A stretch of DNA of 64,000 nt from Actinopolymorpha cephalotaxi (GCF_013408535.1 NZ_JACBZA010000001.1:3990850-4054849); one strand, 5' to 3'; positions 27,399 through 36,748 are shown, counted from the first letter of the stretch. The notes: generated by a model not told the origin, from the letters alone. Program-made: numbers and translations.

Positions 27399-28463
27399 TC
27401 AGTGCGGGACGGACCTGACGTCGGCCGCGAGACCGTCGGCGAGCGCGTCGCGGACCGCGACGTCCAGCCAGCGCCGGCCGACCGGGACGACCCGGACCTG
27501 CCGGACATCCGCGTGTTCGTCCTCTGGTTCGTCCTCGGGTTCGCTGTCGAGTGCGCCGTCGGGTGTGCGTTCGGGCGCGCCGGCGCTCTCGTCCGCGGAC
27601 CGGTCCTCGCGTTCGCTCGTGGCGTCCTCCCCCACGCCCCGGCTGACCACGACCTCCAACCGGTCCTCGGCCAGGCCCTCGGCGAGCCCCTCACCCCACT
27701 CGACCACCGTGACCGCGTCGTCCACGGAGGTGTCCAGGTCGAGGTCGTCGAGTTCGGCCACGCCGCCCAGCCGGTACGCGTCGACGTGCACCAGCGGCGG
27801 GCCGCCGACCGTCGACGGGTGCGCACGCGAGATCACGAACGTGGGCGAGGTGACCTGGCCGCGGACCCCGAGCCCGGCGCCGATTCCCTGCGTCAACGTC
27901 GTCTTGCCGGCACCGAGCTCACCCGTCAGCAGCACCAGGTCACCGGCGCGCAGGATCGTCGCGAGCCGCCGGCCGACCTCCTGGGTGTCCTCGACGCTGA
28001 CCGCGGTCACCTCCACCGGCAGCCGCTTGGCCAGGTGGATGTTCGGCCCGTCCTCGCCGGCCACGAGGTAACCGCGGTGCCGCCAGAACGTGAGCGTGGC
28101 CGGCAGCTCCGCCCGGGCGACCAGGCGTACGCCGGCGAGCCCGTGGTCGGCCGCGACCTCCTCCGCGCAGCCGACCATCGCGGTGGCCACGCCACGGTGC
28201 TGGAACCTCGGGTGTACCGACACCCGGCGCAGGTCGAGCCACCCGTCGTTCTCGGCGAGCAGCATCGCGCCGGCGGGGCGGCCGTCGACCTGGGCCAGCA
28301 GCCCGCCGTAGGAACGCACCGCGTCCTCCACCGTCCGCACCGTCTCCCGCAGCGCGGTGCCGGGTGGGTTCAGCGGCGGCCGGGCGCCGAACGCCGCGTG
28401 GATGACGCCCACCAGGGCAGCCGCGTCCGTGGGCTTGGCCTCGACGACGTGCAGGTCGGTCAC
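27399..28463 (-). CDS. tsaE: Fusion of GNAT acetyltransferase and t6A ATPase TsaE
   Basis: A 354-residue two-domain protein. Residues 1 to about 150 are a GNAT domain (LRRVSVHPRFQHRGVATAMV holds the acetyl-CoA loop; FWRHRGYLVAGEDG). Residues about 155-354 are TsaE: Walker A LTGELGAGKTTLTQGIG, TSPTFVISRAHP, HVDAYRLGGVAELDDLDLD, VVEWGEGL. TsaE uses ATP to reset the TsaBD complex. An acidic low-complexity stretch (SEREDRSADESAG to EDEPEDEHADV) interrupts TsaE near its end. Start GTG at 28463 follows GCGGAGCG; the same frame stays open upstream through a repeat tract but lacks start codons there. What the GNAT half acetylates is unknown. Confidence 0.9.
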   Translation of the reverse strand: MTDLHVVEAKPTDAAALVGVIHAAFGARPPLNPPGTALRETVRTVEDAVRSYGGLLAQVDGRPAGAMLLAENDGWLDLRRVSVHPRFQHRGVATAMVGCAEEVAADHGLAGVRLVARAELPATLTFWRHRGYLVAGEDGPNIHLAKRLPVEVTAVSVEDTQEVGRRLATILRAGDLVLLTGELGAGKTTLTQGIGAGLGVRGQVTSPTFVISRAHPSTVGGPPLVHVDAYRLGGVAELDDLDLDTSVDDAVTVVEWGEGLAEGLAEDRLEVVVSRGVGEDATSEREDRSADESAGAPERTPDGALDSEPEDEPEDEHADVRQVRVVPVGRRWLDVAVRDALADGLAADVRSVPH

Positions 28464-28483
28464 CGTGTGCGCTCCGCTTCGTC

Positions 28484-28560
28484 CACTCGTTCGGTCGTTC
28501 GGTCGTCTTGGTTCGTACGGTGGTTCTGGTTCGTACGGTTCTGGTTCGTACGGTCGCTCG
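28484..28560. repeat. Tandem repeats between hydrolase and tsaE
   Basis: TTCTGGTTCGTACGG is repeated at 28524-28538 and 28539-28553 with a degenerate copy before it; shorter TCGTTCGG repeats lie at about 28489-28505. The tract fills most of the 125-base spacer and is open in the tsaE frame, where it would read as PYEPEP units if translated. Confidence 0.85.
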
Positions 28561-28588
28561 TCCTCGATCCGGCCGGTCCAGTAGCCGG

Positions 28589-29851
28589 TCAGCCGGTCTC
28601 GTCCACCGGTCGTTCCGTCATCGAACCCGCCGCCGTGGCGGCCCGGCCGAGGAGGTCCAGCAGCGCGGCGTTGACCACGTCCGGATGCTCGATCAGGAAC
28701 ATGTGCCCACTGTCGGACAGCTCGATGTACTCCGCGGCGGGATGCCGCTCGGCGATCTCCCGGCTGTGCTCCACCGGAGTGATCAGGTCCTCGCGGCCGC
28801 CGATGACCAGCGTCTCCACGCCGTGCAGCGCCTCCAGCGCGTGGAACTTGTCGTGCTGGGCGAACCCCGGGTAGAAGTCCGCCACCACCTCGATCGGCGT
28901 ACCCGCGAGCATCTCCGCCACGAACTCCACGCGCGCCCGGGAGACCCTCGAGCCGAAGGAGTAGTGCTTGGTGAGGAAGTACGCCACGTCGCTGCCGGCC
29001 TTGCGGCCCCGCTCGATCAGGCCGGGCGCCCGGGACATCGCGGCCACCGCGGCGGGGGTCAGCCGGTGCACCAGCCGTCCCACCGGGCCCGGCACCCCGA
29101 GCGTCACCGAGTCCAGGCCGCCGGCGCTGCTGGCCAGCAACGCGACACCGACGACCCGCTCGGCGAAGATCTCCGGGTGCTGGTCGGCCAGCGCCAGCAC
29201 CGACATGCCGCCCATCGAGTGGCCGACCAGCACGATGGGGCCCTCCGGGGCGAGGGCGGCGAGCACCTCGCCGAGGTCCTTGCCGAGCTGGTCGACGTTG
29301 CACAGGTCGCTCGGCGAGCGGCCGGAGCGGCCGTGGGACCGCTGGTCGTAGAACACCAGCCGCGCCTCACCCTCCAGCGCGGACCGCTGGAAGTGCCAGC
29401 AGTCGAGGTTGAGGGCGTACCCGTGGCAGAAGACCACGGTGAGCGGGTCGGCCACCCGGGGGTTCGGCTCGTCGACCTCGGCGTACAGCTCCAGGCCGTC
29501 GGTGGTCTTCACGATCGTCGGGTCGCCGCGCCGGATGCCGAGCGGCCCGTCGTCGCGCAGGTCGGCGCTGCGGCGCCGGCCCACGACGTAGCGTTCGAGC
29601 GCGATCCCGGCGGCGGCACCGGCAGCCAGCATGCCGGTGGCGGCACCGAGAACACCGGTGCGGCTACCGAGCAGCTCGACCATCCGATCCGCGGCGTCGG
29701 TCCGGCCGGCGCCGTCCGACCGGCCCGGCCGCGCTGCCCTGGCGGCCTTCGCGACCTGCGAGATCCGGGAGCCCCGAGCGGGGCGCCCGAGCCTGCCCGC
29801 CTGAGCGGCGCGATCGACGGCGCGGCCGACGCGGTTCAGCTCACCTGCCAT
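28589..29851 (-). CDS. Alpha/beta hydrolase with N-terminal membrane segment
   Basis: A 420-residue serine hydrolase. The first 60 residues are basic and Ala/Arg-rich, and residues about 65-90 (GVLGAATGMLAAGAAAGIAL) form one membrane helix. The catalytic domain has HGYALNLDCW (oxyanion region), YDQRSHGRSG, the nucleophile elbow GHSMGG, an acid in IGGREDLITP and the His in SDSGHMFLIEHPD. It is likely an esterase or lipase anchored to the membrane; substrate unknown. Its ATG overlaps the alr stop (TGATG), so it is coupled to alanine racemase, an arrangement also common in actinobacteria. Confidence 0.9.
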   Translation of the reverse strand: MAGELNRVGRAVDRAAQAGRLGRPARGSRISQVAKAARAARPGRSDGAGRTDAADRMVELLGSRTGVLGAATGMLAAGAAAGIALERYVVGRRRSADLRDDGPLGIRRGDPTIVKTTDGLELYAEVDEPNPRVADPLTVVFCHGYALNLDCWHFQRSALEGEARLVFYDQRSHGRSGRSPSDLCNVDQLGKDLGEVLAALAPEGPIVLVGHSMGGMSVLALADQHPEIFAERVVGVALLASSAGGLDSVTLGVPGPVGRLVHRLTPAAVAAMSRAPGLIERGRKAGSDVAYFLTKHYSFGSRVSRARVEFVAEMLAGTPIEVVADFYPGFAQHDKFHALEALHGVETLVIGGREDLITPVEHSREIAERHPAAEYIELSDSGHMFLIEHPDVVNAALLDLLGRAATAAGSMTERPVDETG

Positions 29852-31083
29852 CAGGCCCTCCCCCCGACGTAGTGCCGGGGCACCCGGGCACCGATGCGGG
29901 TGACGATCTCCCAGGAGATCGTGCCGGTGGCGTCGGCCCAGTCCTGGGCGGTCGGCTCACCGGAGGTCCCCGCGCCGAACAGCACCACCTCGTCTCCGGC
30001 GACGGTGGCGTCGTCGCCGAGATCGAGAACGAACTGGTCCATGCACACGGTGCCGGCGATCGTACGCCGCCGCCCGCCGGCCCACACCGGCCCGACGTTG
30101 CTCGCCGCCCGCGGCACCCCGTCGGCGTACCCGAGCGGCACCAGGCCGAGCGTGGTCTCGGCGGGAGTGACGTACCGGTGGCCGTACGACACGCCCTCGC
30201 CGGCCGGCACGCGTTTGACCAGGGCCAGCCGGGCCCGCACCGACATCGCGGGGACCAGGCCGAGCTCCTCCGGCGAGGACACCTCGGGCACCGGGGACAG
30301 GCCGTAGACGGCGAGGCCGGGGCGTACGAGGTCGAAGTGGGTGTCGGACCGGGTGAGCGTCGCGGCGGAGTTGGCGAGGTGGCGTACCTCGGGGCGGACC
30401 CCCACCCGCTCGGCGAACGCCAGCGCCTCCTCGAACACCGCGAGCTGCCGGTCGACCGACGGATGGCCGAGCTCGTCGGCGCAGGCCAGGTGGGACCAGA
30501 TCCCGGCGACCCGGACCGTGCCCTCCGCCTCGGCACTGAGCGCCGCGTCGATCAGGGCCGGCCAGTCCTTCGGGCCGGCGCCGCCGCGGTTGAGTCCGCT
30601 GTCGATCTTCAGGTGCACCCGCGCGGTGGTGCCGGTGTGCTCGGCCGCCTCGGCGATCTCGTTCAGCTGCCAGGCGGAGTAGGCGGCGACGTCGACGTCC
30701 GCGGCCAGCGCCGGCCGCCACCGCTCGCCGGGCGAGGCCAGCCAGGACAGGATCCGCGGCGCGGTCAGCCCGGCCGCCCGCAGAGCCAGCGCCTCCTCGA
30801 CCGTGGCCACGCCCAGCCAGCCGGCCCCGCCGTCGACCGCGGCCCGGGCCGCCGGCACCAGGCCGTGGCCGTAACCGTCGGCCTTGACCACTGCCAGCAC
30901 GGCGGCGCCACCGACCCGGCCAAGGATCGCCTCGACGTTGGCGCGGATAGCGGCGAGGTCGATCCGTGCCTCGGCGCGGCCGGGGGCGTTGCCGTGCTCG
31001 GGGCTGGCAGCGCGCGCGGCGGTGCCGTCCGCGCCCTGCCGGTCCGCGGCGACGCGGGGTGAGTGCGTTCTGCCTGTGTCCAT
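29851..31083 (-). CDS. alr: Alanine racemase
   Basis: A PLP enzyme, 410 residues, making D-alanine for peptidoglycan. The cofactor lysine is K67 in AVVKADGYGHG; the second catalytic residue is the Tyr in GVSYGHRYVTP; VCMDQFVLDLGDD completes the active site. The dimer-contact motif reads KIDSGLNRGG rather than the commoner DTGMGRLG form. The first 38 residues are an extra low-complexity leader; no alternative start codon lies within it, and the ribosome site (AGAGGG) touches the ATG, so the true start is uncertain. Confidence 0.95.
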   Translation of the reverse strand: MDTGRTHSPRVAADRQGADGTAARAASPEHGNAPGRAEARIDLAAIRANVEAILGRVGGAAVLAVVKADGYGHGLVPAARAAVDGGAGWLGVATVEEALALRAAGLTAPRILSWLASPGERWRPALAADVDVAAYSAWQLNEIAEAAEHTGTTARVHLKIDSGLNRGGAGPKDWPALIDAALSAEAEGTVRVAGIWSHLACADELGHPSVDRQLAVFEEALAFAERVGVRPEVRHLANSAATLTRSDTHFDLVRPGLAVYGLSPVPEVSSPEELGLVPAMSVRARLALVKRVPAGEGVSYGHRYVTPAETTLGLVPLGYADGVPRAASNVGPVWAGGRRRTIAGTVCMDQFVLDLGDDATVAGDEVVLFGAGTSGEPTAQDWADATGTISWEIVTRIGARVPRHYVGGRA

Positions 31084-31410
31084 CCCTCTGCCCGTTCGAC
31101 CTGGTGCTCGTTCGACCTGGCGTCCTTCTTGGCCTGGTGTCTTTCTCGACGTCTTGTGCGCTCGACCTGTTGCCCGGGCGGCGGCCCGCGTTTCGGCGAA
31201 CCGCGTTCACGACGGCTCCAGTGTTCCAGGCCGCACCCCCAAGGTCGGTGCGGGCAGGGTCGCCACGCTGCCCGCGCACTCCCGGGGACGGCCCAGGCGG
31301 GCCGCCGGCCGGTCCCGCGCCTCCGGGGGCGGCCGGACGGCCCCCTCGGACCTGGTCGAAGCCGGTCTGAACGCCAGGATTCATGACCGAAGCCCCTAAG
31401 CTCGGCCCTT
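31084..31410. other. Divergent spacer between alr and the P1 peptidase
   Basis: No gene is recognised in these 327 bases. About 31094-31160 has imperfect repeats of GTTCGACCTGG type. The rest is GC-rich. A -10 box for the peptidase lies at 31397-31402. No clear alr promoter was found. Confidence 0.6.
31397..31402 (+). promoter_or_regulatory. Putative leaderless -10 box for the P1 peptidase
   Basis: TAAGCT ends 8 bases before the GTG at 31411; no ribosome site is visible. Confidence 0.4.
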
Positions 31411-32541
31411 GTGGACGAACAGCAGATCGCGGACGTGCTGGTCAACCCGTACGGCGCGCTGACAGACGTGCCGGACGTGCTGGTGGGCCAGGTCGAGCGG
31501 GTCGGTGGCGGCTGGCTGACCGGCGTCACGGCGGTGATCCCGCCGTCCGGGACCATCGGGGCGGTCGACGTCCGCGGGGGCGGGCCGGGTACGCACGAGA
31601 CGGACGCGCTGGCACCCGGGACGCTGGTCGACACCGTGGACGCGGTGACGCTGGCCGGCGGAAGCTCGTTCGGGCTGGCCGCCGCCACCGGCGTGCAGCG
31701 CTGGTGTGAGGAGCAGGGCCGCGGCGTGGCCATCGGCCCGGAAGCCGTGGTGCCGGTGGTCCCGGCCGCGATCGTCTTCGACCTGGGCAAGGGCGGGGAC
31801 CTCCGCAACCGCCCGGACGCCGACCTCGGCTACGCCGCCGCCACCGAGGCCGCCGCCGGCGTGGTGCGCACCGGCTCGGTGGGCGCGGGCACCGGCGCGT
31901 CGTTCAGCCTCCCCCGGCTCAAGGGCGGCGTGGGTACGGCGAGCGTGCGACTGCCCGGCGGCATCGTGGTCGGCGCGCTGGTGGTGGCCAACGCCTACGG
32001 TTCGCCCTGCCTGGACGACACGGGTGCGCTGCTGGCCGCGCAGTACGTCACCGACGAGACCCTGCGGCCCGGAGTCCCGTCGCCCGCGGAGCACGCCCGG
32101 GCGCAGGCCGACCCGGCGGCGCGGAGAGGTGGTCCGGCCGAGCAACCGGACGTCCTGAACACCACCCTCGCCGTCGTGGCCACCAACGCCCGGCTCACCC
32201 ACCCGCAGACGCAGCGGATGGCCGCGGCGGCCCACGACGGCCTGGCCCGGTCGGTCCGGCCGGTGCACACCCTGGTCGACGGGGACACGATCTTCGCCCT
32301 CGCCACGGGCACGGCCGACGTGGTCGCGGCCGCGCCGGAGTCCTGGCCCGGTGCGGCCGAGATCGGTGGCGCGGCCGCGGTGCAGGCGGCCGCCGCCGAC
32401 GCCGTGACGCTCGCGATGGTGGACGCGATCCTCGCCGCCACCCGGGTGCGGACGCCCGCCGTGGACCTGCCGGGTTACCTCGACCGTTATCCGTCCGCGC
32501 GGCCGACCGGGCGTTCGGACCGCAGCTTCCCGTCGGCGTAG
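31411..32541 (+). CDS. P1-family (DmpA/NylC-like) self-processing N-terminal nucleophile hydrolase
   Basis: A 376-residue enzyme related to the aminopeptidase DmpA and nylon-oligomer hydrolase NylC. TAVIPPSGTIGAVDVRGGGPGT and LAGGSSFGLAAATG are typical of the alpha part. VLNTTLAVVATNA contains the Asn-Thr cleavage site at which the chain self-cuts, leaving Thr as nucleophile at the start of the beta subunit. It would hydrolyse small peptides or amides with D- or beta-residues; the natural substrate is unknown. Its last 55 bases overlap the end of the convergent ABC ATPase gene. Confidence 0.88.
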   Translation: MDEQQIADVLVNPYGALTDVPDVLVGQVERVGGGWLTGVTAVIPPSGTIGAVDVRGGGPGTHETDALAPGTLVDTVDAVTLAGGSSFGLAAATGVQRWCEEQGRGVAIGPEAVVPVVPAAIVFDLGKGGDLRNRPDADLGYAAATEAAAGVVRTGSVGAGTGASFSLPRLKGGVGTASVRLPGGIVVGALVVANAYGSPCLDDTGALLAAQYVTDETLRPGVPSPAEHARAQADPAARRGGPAEQPDVLNTTLAVVATNARLTHPQTQRMAAAAHDGLARSVRPVHTLVDGDTIFALATGTADVVAAAPESWPGAAEIGGAAAVQAAAADAVTLAMVDAILAATRVRTPAVDLPGYLDRYPSARPTGRSDRSFPSA

Positions 32542-33716
32542 ACCAGCGCCCGCCCGAACGTCACCGGCACCGTCTCCTGGCCGACCGGGGTGTCCGCGCC
32601 GACGAAGGCGCGCAGGGTGAGCGGCCCGAGCTCGAGGACGAACTCGGTGAAGTGGCCACGGGGCACCTCCCGGACCACCCGGGCCGGCACGCCGCCGGGC
32701 TGCCCGACCCGCACGTCCTCCGGGCGGACCCCGACCAGGCCGGGCTGCTCGGTGAGGGCGGACGGCGCCTGGCACGGCACCGCGACGTCGCCGACCTCCA
32801 CCACGGCGCCCGGGCCGGCCACCCGGCCGATCCCGCCTGCCCCGCCCGCCGGAGCCTCGCGCACCCGCGCCTCGAAGAAGTTCATCGTCCCCACGAAGTC
32901 GGCCACGAACCGGGTGCGCGGCTCGCGGTAGAGGTCGTGCGCGCCGGCGTACTGCTCGATCCTCCCCGCGTTCATCACCGCGATCCGGTCGGAGATGGAC
33001 AGCGCCTCGTCCTGGTCGTGGGTGACGAAGACCGTCGTGATGCCGACCCGCTGCTGGATCTCCTTGATGTCCTCGCGCACCTTGACCCGCAGCTTGGCGT
33101 CCAGGTTGGACAGCGGCTCGTCCAGCAGCAGCACCTCCGGCTCCAGGACGAGCGCCCGGGCCAGCGCGACACGCTGCTGCTCGCCGCCGGAGATCTGCGC
33201 CGGGAAGCTGCGGATGTGGTGGGTCAGGTTGACCAGGGCGAGAGTGCGCTCGACGCGTTCGGCGATCTCGGCTTTGGGCAGCTTGCGCAGCCGCAGCCCG
33301 AAGGCGACGTTCCTGAAGACGTTCATGTGCGGCCAGAGCGCGTAGTTCTGGAACACCATCGCGGTCGGGCGGCGCTCCGGCGGGGTGGTCGTGTAGCCGC
33401 GGCCACCGATCAGCACCTGGCCGGCGTCGGGCCGCAGGAAGCCGCCGATCATCCGCAGCGTGGTCGTCTTGCCGCAGCCGGACGGGCCGAGCAGGCAGAC
33501 GAGCTCACCGCGCCGCACCCGCAGGTCGAGGTTGTCCACGATCAGCCGGCCGCCGAGCGTCTTGGCCACCTGGTGCAGCACCAGCCCGGCGTCGGCGTCG
33601 CGGTCCGCGCCCCCAGCACTCGCGGCCGTGCCGGTCGCGCCGGCGGCACCCGTCGCGGCGTTCGCCGGGTCGTCCGGGCCCTGCCGGTCGCTGACCGCGG
33701 AGGTGGGTTCGGCCAT
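32487..33716 (-). CDS. ABC importer ATP-binding protein (PotA/FbpC type)
   Basis: A 409-residue ATPase of the polyamine/iron/thiamine importer class. Walker A GPSGCGKTTT, signature SGGEQQRVALARAL, Walker B VLLLDEPLSNLDAKLR, and the switch His in FVTHDQDEA are all present. The C-terminal 150 residues form a TOBE-type regulatory domain (LVGVRPEDVRVG). The N-terminal 40 residues are low-complexity Ala/Gly/Asp. I start at ATG 33716 (MAEPTSAV) after AGGGGCAACGCC; an upstream ATG at 33761 would read back into the permease gene. It is last in a four-gene operon and its end overlaps the P1 peptidase by 55 bases on the other strand. Confidence 0.93.
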   Translation of the reverse strand: MAEPTSAVSDRQGPDDPANAATGAAGATGTAASAGGADRDADAGLVLHQVAKTLGGRLIVDNLDLRVRRGELVCLLGPSGCGKTTTLRMIGGFLRPDAGQVLIGGRGYTTTPPERRPTAMVFQNYALWPHMNVFRNVAFGLRLRKLPKAEIAERVERTLALVNLTHHIRSFPAQISGGEQQRVALARALVLEPEVLLLDEPLSNLDAKLRVKVREDIKEIQQRVGITTVFVTHDQDEALSISDRIAVMNAGRIEQYAGAHDLYREPRTRFVADFVGTMNFFEARVREAPAGGAGGIGRVAGPGAVVEVGDVAVPCQAPSALTEQPGLVGVRPEDVRVGQPGGVPARVVREVPRGHFTEFVLELGPLTLRAFVGADTPVGQETVPVTFGRALVYADGKLRSERPVGRADG

Positions 33717-33726
33717 GGCGTTGCCC

Positions 33727-34620
33727 CTAACGAAGCTGGAAGCCCTCGGCCAGATGCCCACCCATCACGTGCCGGCGGACCAGCAGCATGAGCACCACCG
33801 AGGGAATCGACAACAGGATGGAGAAGACCGCCGCGGCCTGCTCGGGATAGTTGAGGACGAGGGTGTACATCTCCGTCGGCATGGTGACGTACGTCGGCGC
33901 GCCGACCAGGAACGTGCCCTGCGCCTCGTCGAAGGACGCGAGGAACGACAGGATCATCGCCACCAGGATGCCCGGCGCGGCCAGCGGGAACGTCACCCGG
34001 AAGAACACCGTCAGCGGCCGGGCGCCGACGTCGCGGGCCGCCTCCTCCAGGCTGCGCGGCACGGACGCGAACGCCGCCGCCGGGATCCAGGTCATGAACA
34101 CCACCGTGCCGAGCACCTGGATCACCACGACGCCGACGAACGTGCCCATCAGGTGCAGGGAGTAGAACAGCCCGGCGATGGACACGAACAGCCCGATCTT
34201 GGGGAACGCGTTGGTGGCGAACAGCGAGATCAGCAGCACCCGCCGGCCCGGGAACTGGTAGCGGGAGAAGGCGTACGCCGCCGGCAGGCAGATCACCGCC
34301 GACACCACCGTCACCACCGGCGCGAACGTGAAGCTGAGCCGGATCGAACTGCCGAGTGTCTGGTCCGACAGCACCTGCCGCCACCAGTGCAGCGTCCACT
34401 CCCCCGGCAGCAGCGAAGGGAACGTCCACGCACCGCTGAACGCCCGGACGGCCAGCCACACCAGCGGCCCCATCACGAACACGCCGAGCACCAGCACGAA
34501 CGCGGCCAGCAGGACGCGGGCAACCACCCGGCCGACCAGCCCGCCCGGCGGCGCGACGTCGGGCACCGGCGGCGCGTCGAGGTCGTCCGGACGGACGACC
34601 GGGACCTCCGGCGCCGTCAC
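33727..34620 (-). CDS. ABC importer permease subunit 2
   Basis: A 297-residue membrane protein with about six helices. The ATPase-docking EAA loop is EEAARDVGARPLTVFFRVTF followed by PLAAPGILVA. Start GTG overlaps the stop of the first permease (GTGA). The N-terminus is a Pro-rich cytosolic stretch of about 35 residues. It pairs with the permease at 34617 to form the channel of an importer in the polyamine/iron/thiamine superfamily. Confidence 0.93.
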   Translation of the reverse strand: MTAPEVPVVRPDDLDAPPVPDVAPPGGLVGRVVARVLLAAFVLVLGVFVMGPLVWLAVRAFSGAWTFPSLLPGEWTLHWWRQVLSDQTLGSSIRLSFTFAPVVTVVSAVICLPAAYAFSRYQFPGRRVLLISLFATNAFPKIGLFVSIAGLFYSLHLMGTFVGVVVIQVLGTVVFMTWIPAAAFASVPRSLEEAARDVGARPLTVFFRVTFPLAAPGILVAMILSFLASFDEAQGTFLVGAPTYVTMPTEMYTLVLNYPEQAAAVFSILLSIPSVVLMLLVRRHVMGGHLAEGFQLR

Positions 34621-35510
34621 AGCACCGCCCCCGAACGCTTGGCGGTACGGAAGTTGGCCCACACGTAGACCGCGCCGATCACCGCCGCGAGCGCGAACAC
34701 CACCATCGCCATCACCTGCGCCTGCTGGGGCTGGTTGAACGACCCGAACGTGTTCGTCATCTGCGGCCCGAGCATGTTCGGCGCCGACGGCCCGGTGAGG
34801 TAGGGCACGGTGAAGCTGCCGAGCACCGAGATGCCGGTGAACGTCGCCACGATGACGGTGGGTACGACGTTCATCGGCAACATCACCGACCACACCGCGC
34901 GGGGCAGCGTGGCACCCGCGTCGCGGGCGGCGTCGACGAGCACGGTGGGTACGGCGTTCAGGCCCGAGGTCATCATCAGCACGCCGAACGGCAGGCTGAC
35001 CCAGATCTGCCCGATCGTCACCGCCACCATCGTGTAGCTCAGCGTCGGCGCGGACTCCCAGCCGACCAGATGGGCGACCGTGCGCAGGAAGCCGTCCTGG
35101 GCGTAGAAGGTGAGGATGGCGTACGACGCGATCACCACCGGGATGAACAACGGCACCACCGCGAGAGCGGAGAACACCTTCGCCAGCCGGCTCCCGGACA
35201 GCCGGACGTACAGCCCGATCGCCCACGCCAGCACGACGGTCACCACCACCGCCACCACCGTGACCACCACCGAGGCGCTCACGCTGCGGCGGAACTGCCC
35301 GCTCGCGAACACCTCGGAGTAGGCGGCGGTGGTGCCCCACCAGTGGTCGGCGGGGTACTGGCGCTGGGCGATCGAGGCGATGACGGAGTTGGGCCCGCCG
35401 GTGTGGCCGAGGGTGTACATCGCCGCGGCCACCACCGGGAAGCCGACGAACAGCGCCACCACCAGCACCGGCGGTGCGGCCATCAGCAGGCCGCGCAGGC
35501 GGTTGCTCAA
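34617..35510 (-). CDS. ABC importer permease subunit 1
   Basis: A 297-residue membrane protein with about six helices and the EAA loop VDAARDAGATLPRAVWSVMLP. It starts at TTG, overlapping the TGA of the binding-protein gene (TTGA), with AAGGTG 6 bases upstream. An internal ATG (35483) would give a protein nine residues shorter. Together with its partner it forms a heterodimeric pore. Confidence 0.92.
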   Translation of the reverse strand: MSNRLRGLLMAAPPVLVVALFVGFPVVAAAMYTLGHTGGPNSVIASIAQRQYPADHWWGTTAAYSEVFASGQFRRSVSASVVVTVVAVVVTVVLAWAIGLYVRLSGSRLAKVFSALAVVPLFIPVVIASYAILTFYAQDGFLRTVAHLVGWESAPTLSYTMVAVTIGQIWVSLPFGVLMMTSGLNAVPTVLVDAARDAGATLPRAVWSVMLPMNVVPTVIVATFTGISVLGSFTVPYLTGPSAPNMLGPQMTNTFGSFNQPQQAQVMAMVVFALAAVIGAVYVWANFRTAKRSGAVL

Positions 35511-36694
35511 CCCGGCACCTTCTGCTGCCAGAGGTTGTTCAGGTCGTTGGTCATCTTCTGGGAGTAGGTCTGGCGCAGGTGCTGGGTGTCCAGGCCGGCG
35601 AACTTCGAGCGCACGTCGGCGGGCAGCTTGTCCAGCGACACCGCGGGGTAGCCGGCCAGCACGTCGACGACCTTCTTCTGCTGGGCCGGCTCGAGCAGCC
35701 AGTCGAGCAGCTTGTACGCCGCGTCCTTGTTGGGCGCGCTCGCGGCCACGCCGAGGTAGACCGCGCCACCGGTGAACGACGGCTCACTGATCTGGGCGAG
35801 CTTGATCTCCTTGCCCAGCAGCCCGGTCTGCTTGCCCGACAGCGCCATGTCCGACCACACCGGGGCGACCCAGATCTGGCCCTTGGCCAGCAGGTTGAGC
35901 ACGTCCTGGTTGCCGTTGGGATAGACGTGCTGGTAGATCGAGCCGTTCAGGCCCTTCAGCTCCGCGAACCCGCGGTCCCAGTCCTTCTCCAGGTCGGGCA
36001 CGTAGTCGGTGACCATCTTCTGCCGGTCACCGGCGGGGACGTACTTGTCCAGCACCGTGGTGACGAACGACTGCCCGGACCCGCCGGTGGGCGGGGAGTT
36101 GTAGGTGAACTTCCCCGGGTGTGCCTTGATCCAGGCCAGCAGGTCGTCGAGGGTCTTCGGCGGGTCGGGCACGTGCTCGGCGTTGTAGGCGAGCACCACC
36201 GACGAGCCGCGGTAGGGAACCGCCGACTGCTTCACCGGCGTGAGCAGGCCCGCGTCGACGTTGGTCAGGTTGGGCACCTGCTTGGTGCTCACCTTGGTGA
36301 GCAGGCCGGACAGCGCGGCGGTGCCGATGAACCCGCTCTCGGCCAGGTCGAAGCCGGGGTCCTGTTTGCCCTTGACCGCGGCGCCGAGCTTGGCCAGCGT
36401 CGTGGTGTCGTTGACGCCGTGCTCGGAGAACGTCAGCTTGACGTCGTAGCCGGGATTGTCCTTGCGGAACGCCGGGATGAGGGACTTCTGCCACATGTCC
36501 CGGAGGTTGACGTCACCGCCGACGTAGAGCCGGGCGGTCTTCCCGCCGCCACCGCCGGACGACGAGTCGGTGCCGCCGTTGCCGCCGCACGCGGTGCCGG
36601 CGAGTCCGAGCGCCAGCACGACCACCGAGGACAGCACCGCTTTGTGCCATGAACGCCAATGCCACGAACGCCTGTGCCACGAACGCGAACGCAC
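35507..36694 (-). CDS. ABC importer solute-binding lipoprotein (family 1)
   Basis: A 395-residue extracellular binding protein. After a repeat-derived start RSWHRRSWHWRSWH comes a signal helix SSVVVLALGLAGTAC with lipobox Cys, then a Gly/Ser linker. The mature part begins TARLYVGGDVNLRDMW and has AVPYRGSSVVLAYNAEHVP and LLDWLLEP, typical of the spermidine/iron/thiamine-type binding fold. The ligand cannot be told. Start GTG at 36694 follows GAAAGGA. First gene of the operon; a promoter is proposed at 36749-36778. Confidence 0.9.
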   Translation of the reverse strand: MRSRSWHRRSWHWRSWHKAVLSSVVVLALGLAGTACGGNGGTDSSSGGGGGKTARLYVGGDVNLRDMWQKSLIPAFRKDNPGYDVKLTFSEHGVNDTTTLAKLGAAVKGKQDPGFDLAESGFIGTAALSGLLTKVSTKQVPNLTNVDAGLLTPVKQSAVPYRGSSVVLAYNAEHVPDPPKTLDDLLAWIKAHPGKFTYNSPPTGGSGQSFVTTVLDKYVPAGDRQKMVTDYVPDLEKDWDRGFAELKGLNGSIYQHVYPNGNQDVLNLLAKGQIWVAPVWSDMALSGKQTGLLGKEIKLAQISEPSFTGGAVYLGVAASAPNKDAAYKLLDWLLEPAQQKKVVDVLAGYPAVSLDKLPADVRSKFAGLDTQHLRQTYSQKMTNDLNNLWQQKVPG

Positions 36695-36748
36695 GACCGC
36701 ATTCCTTTCGCCCGGTCGCGCGCGGTGTGCACGTGACCACGCGGGAGA

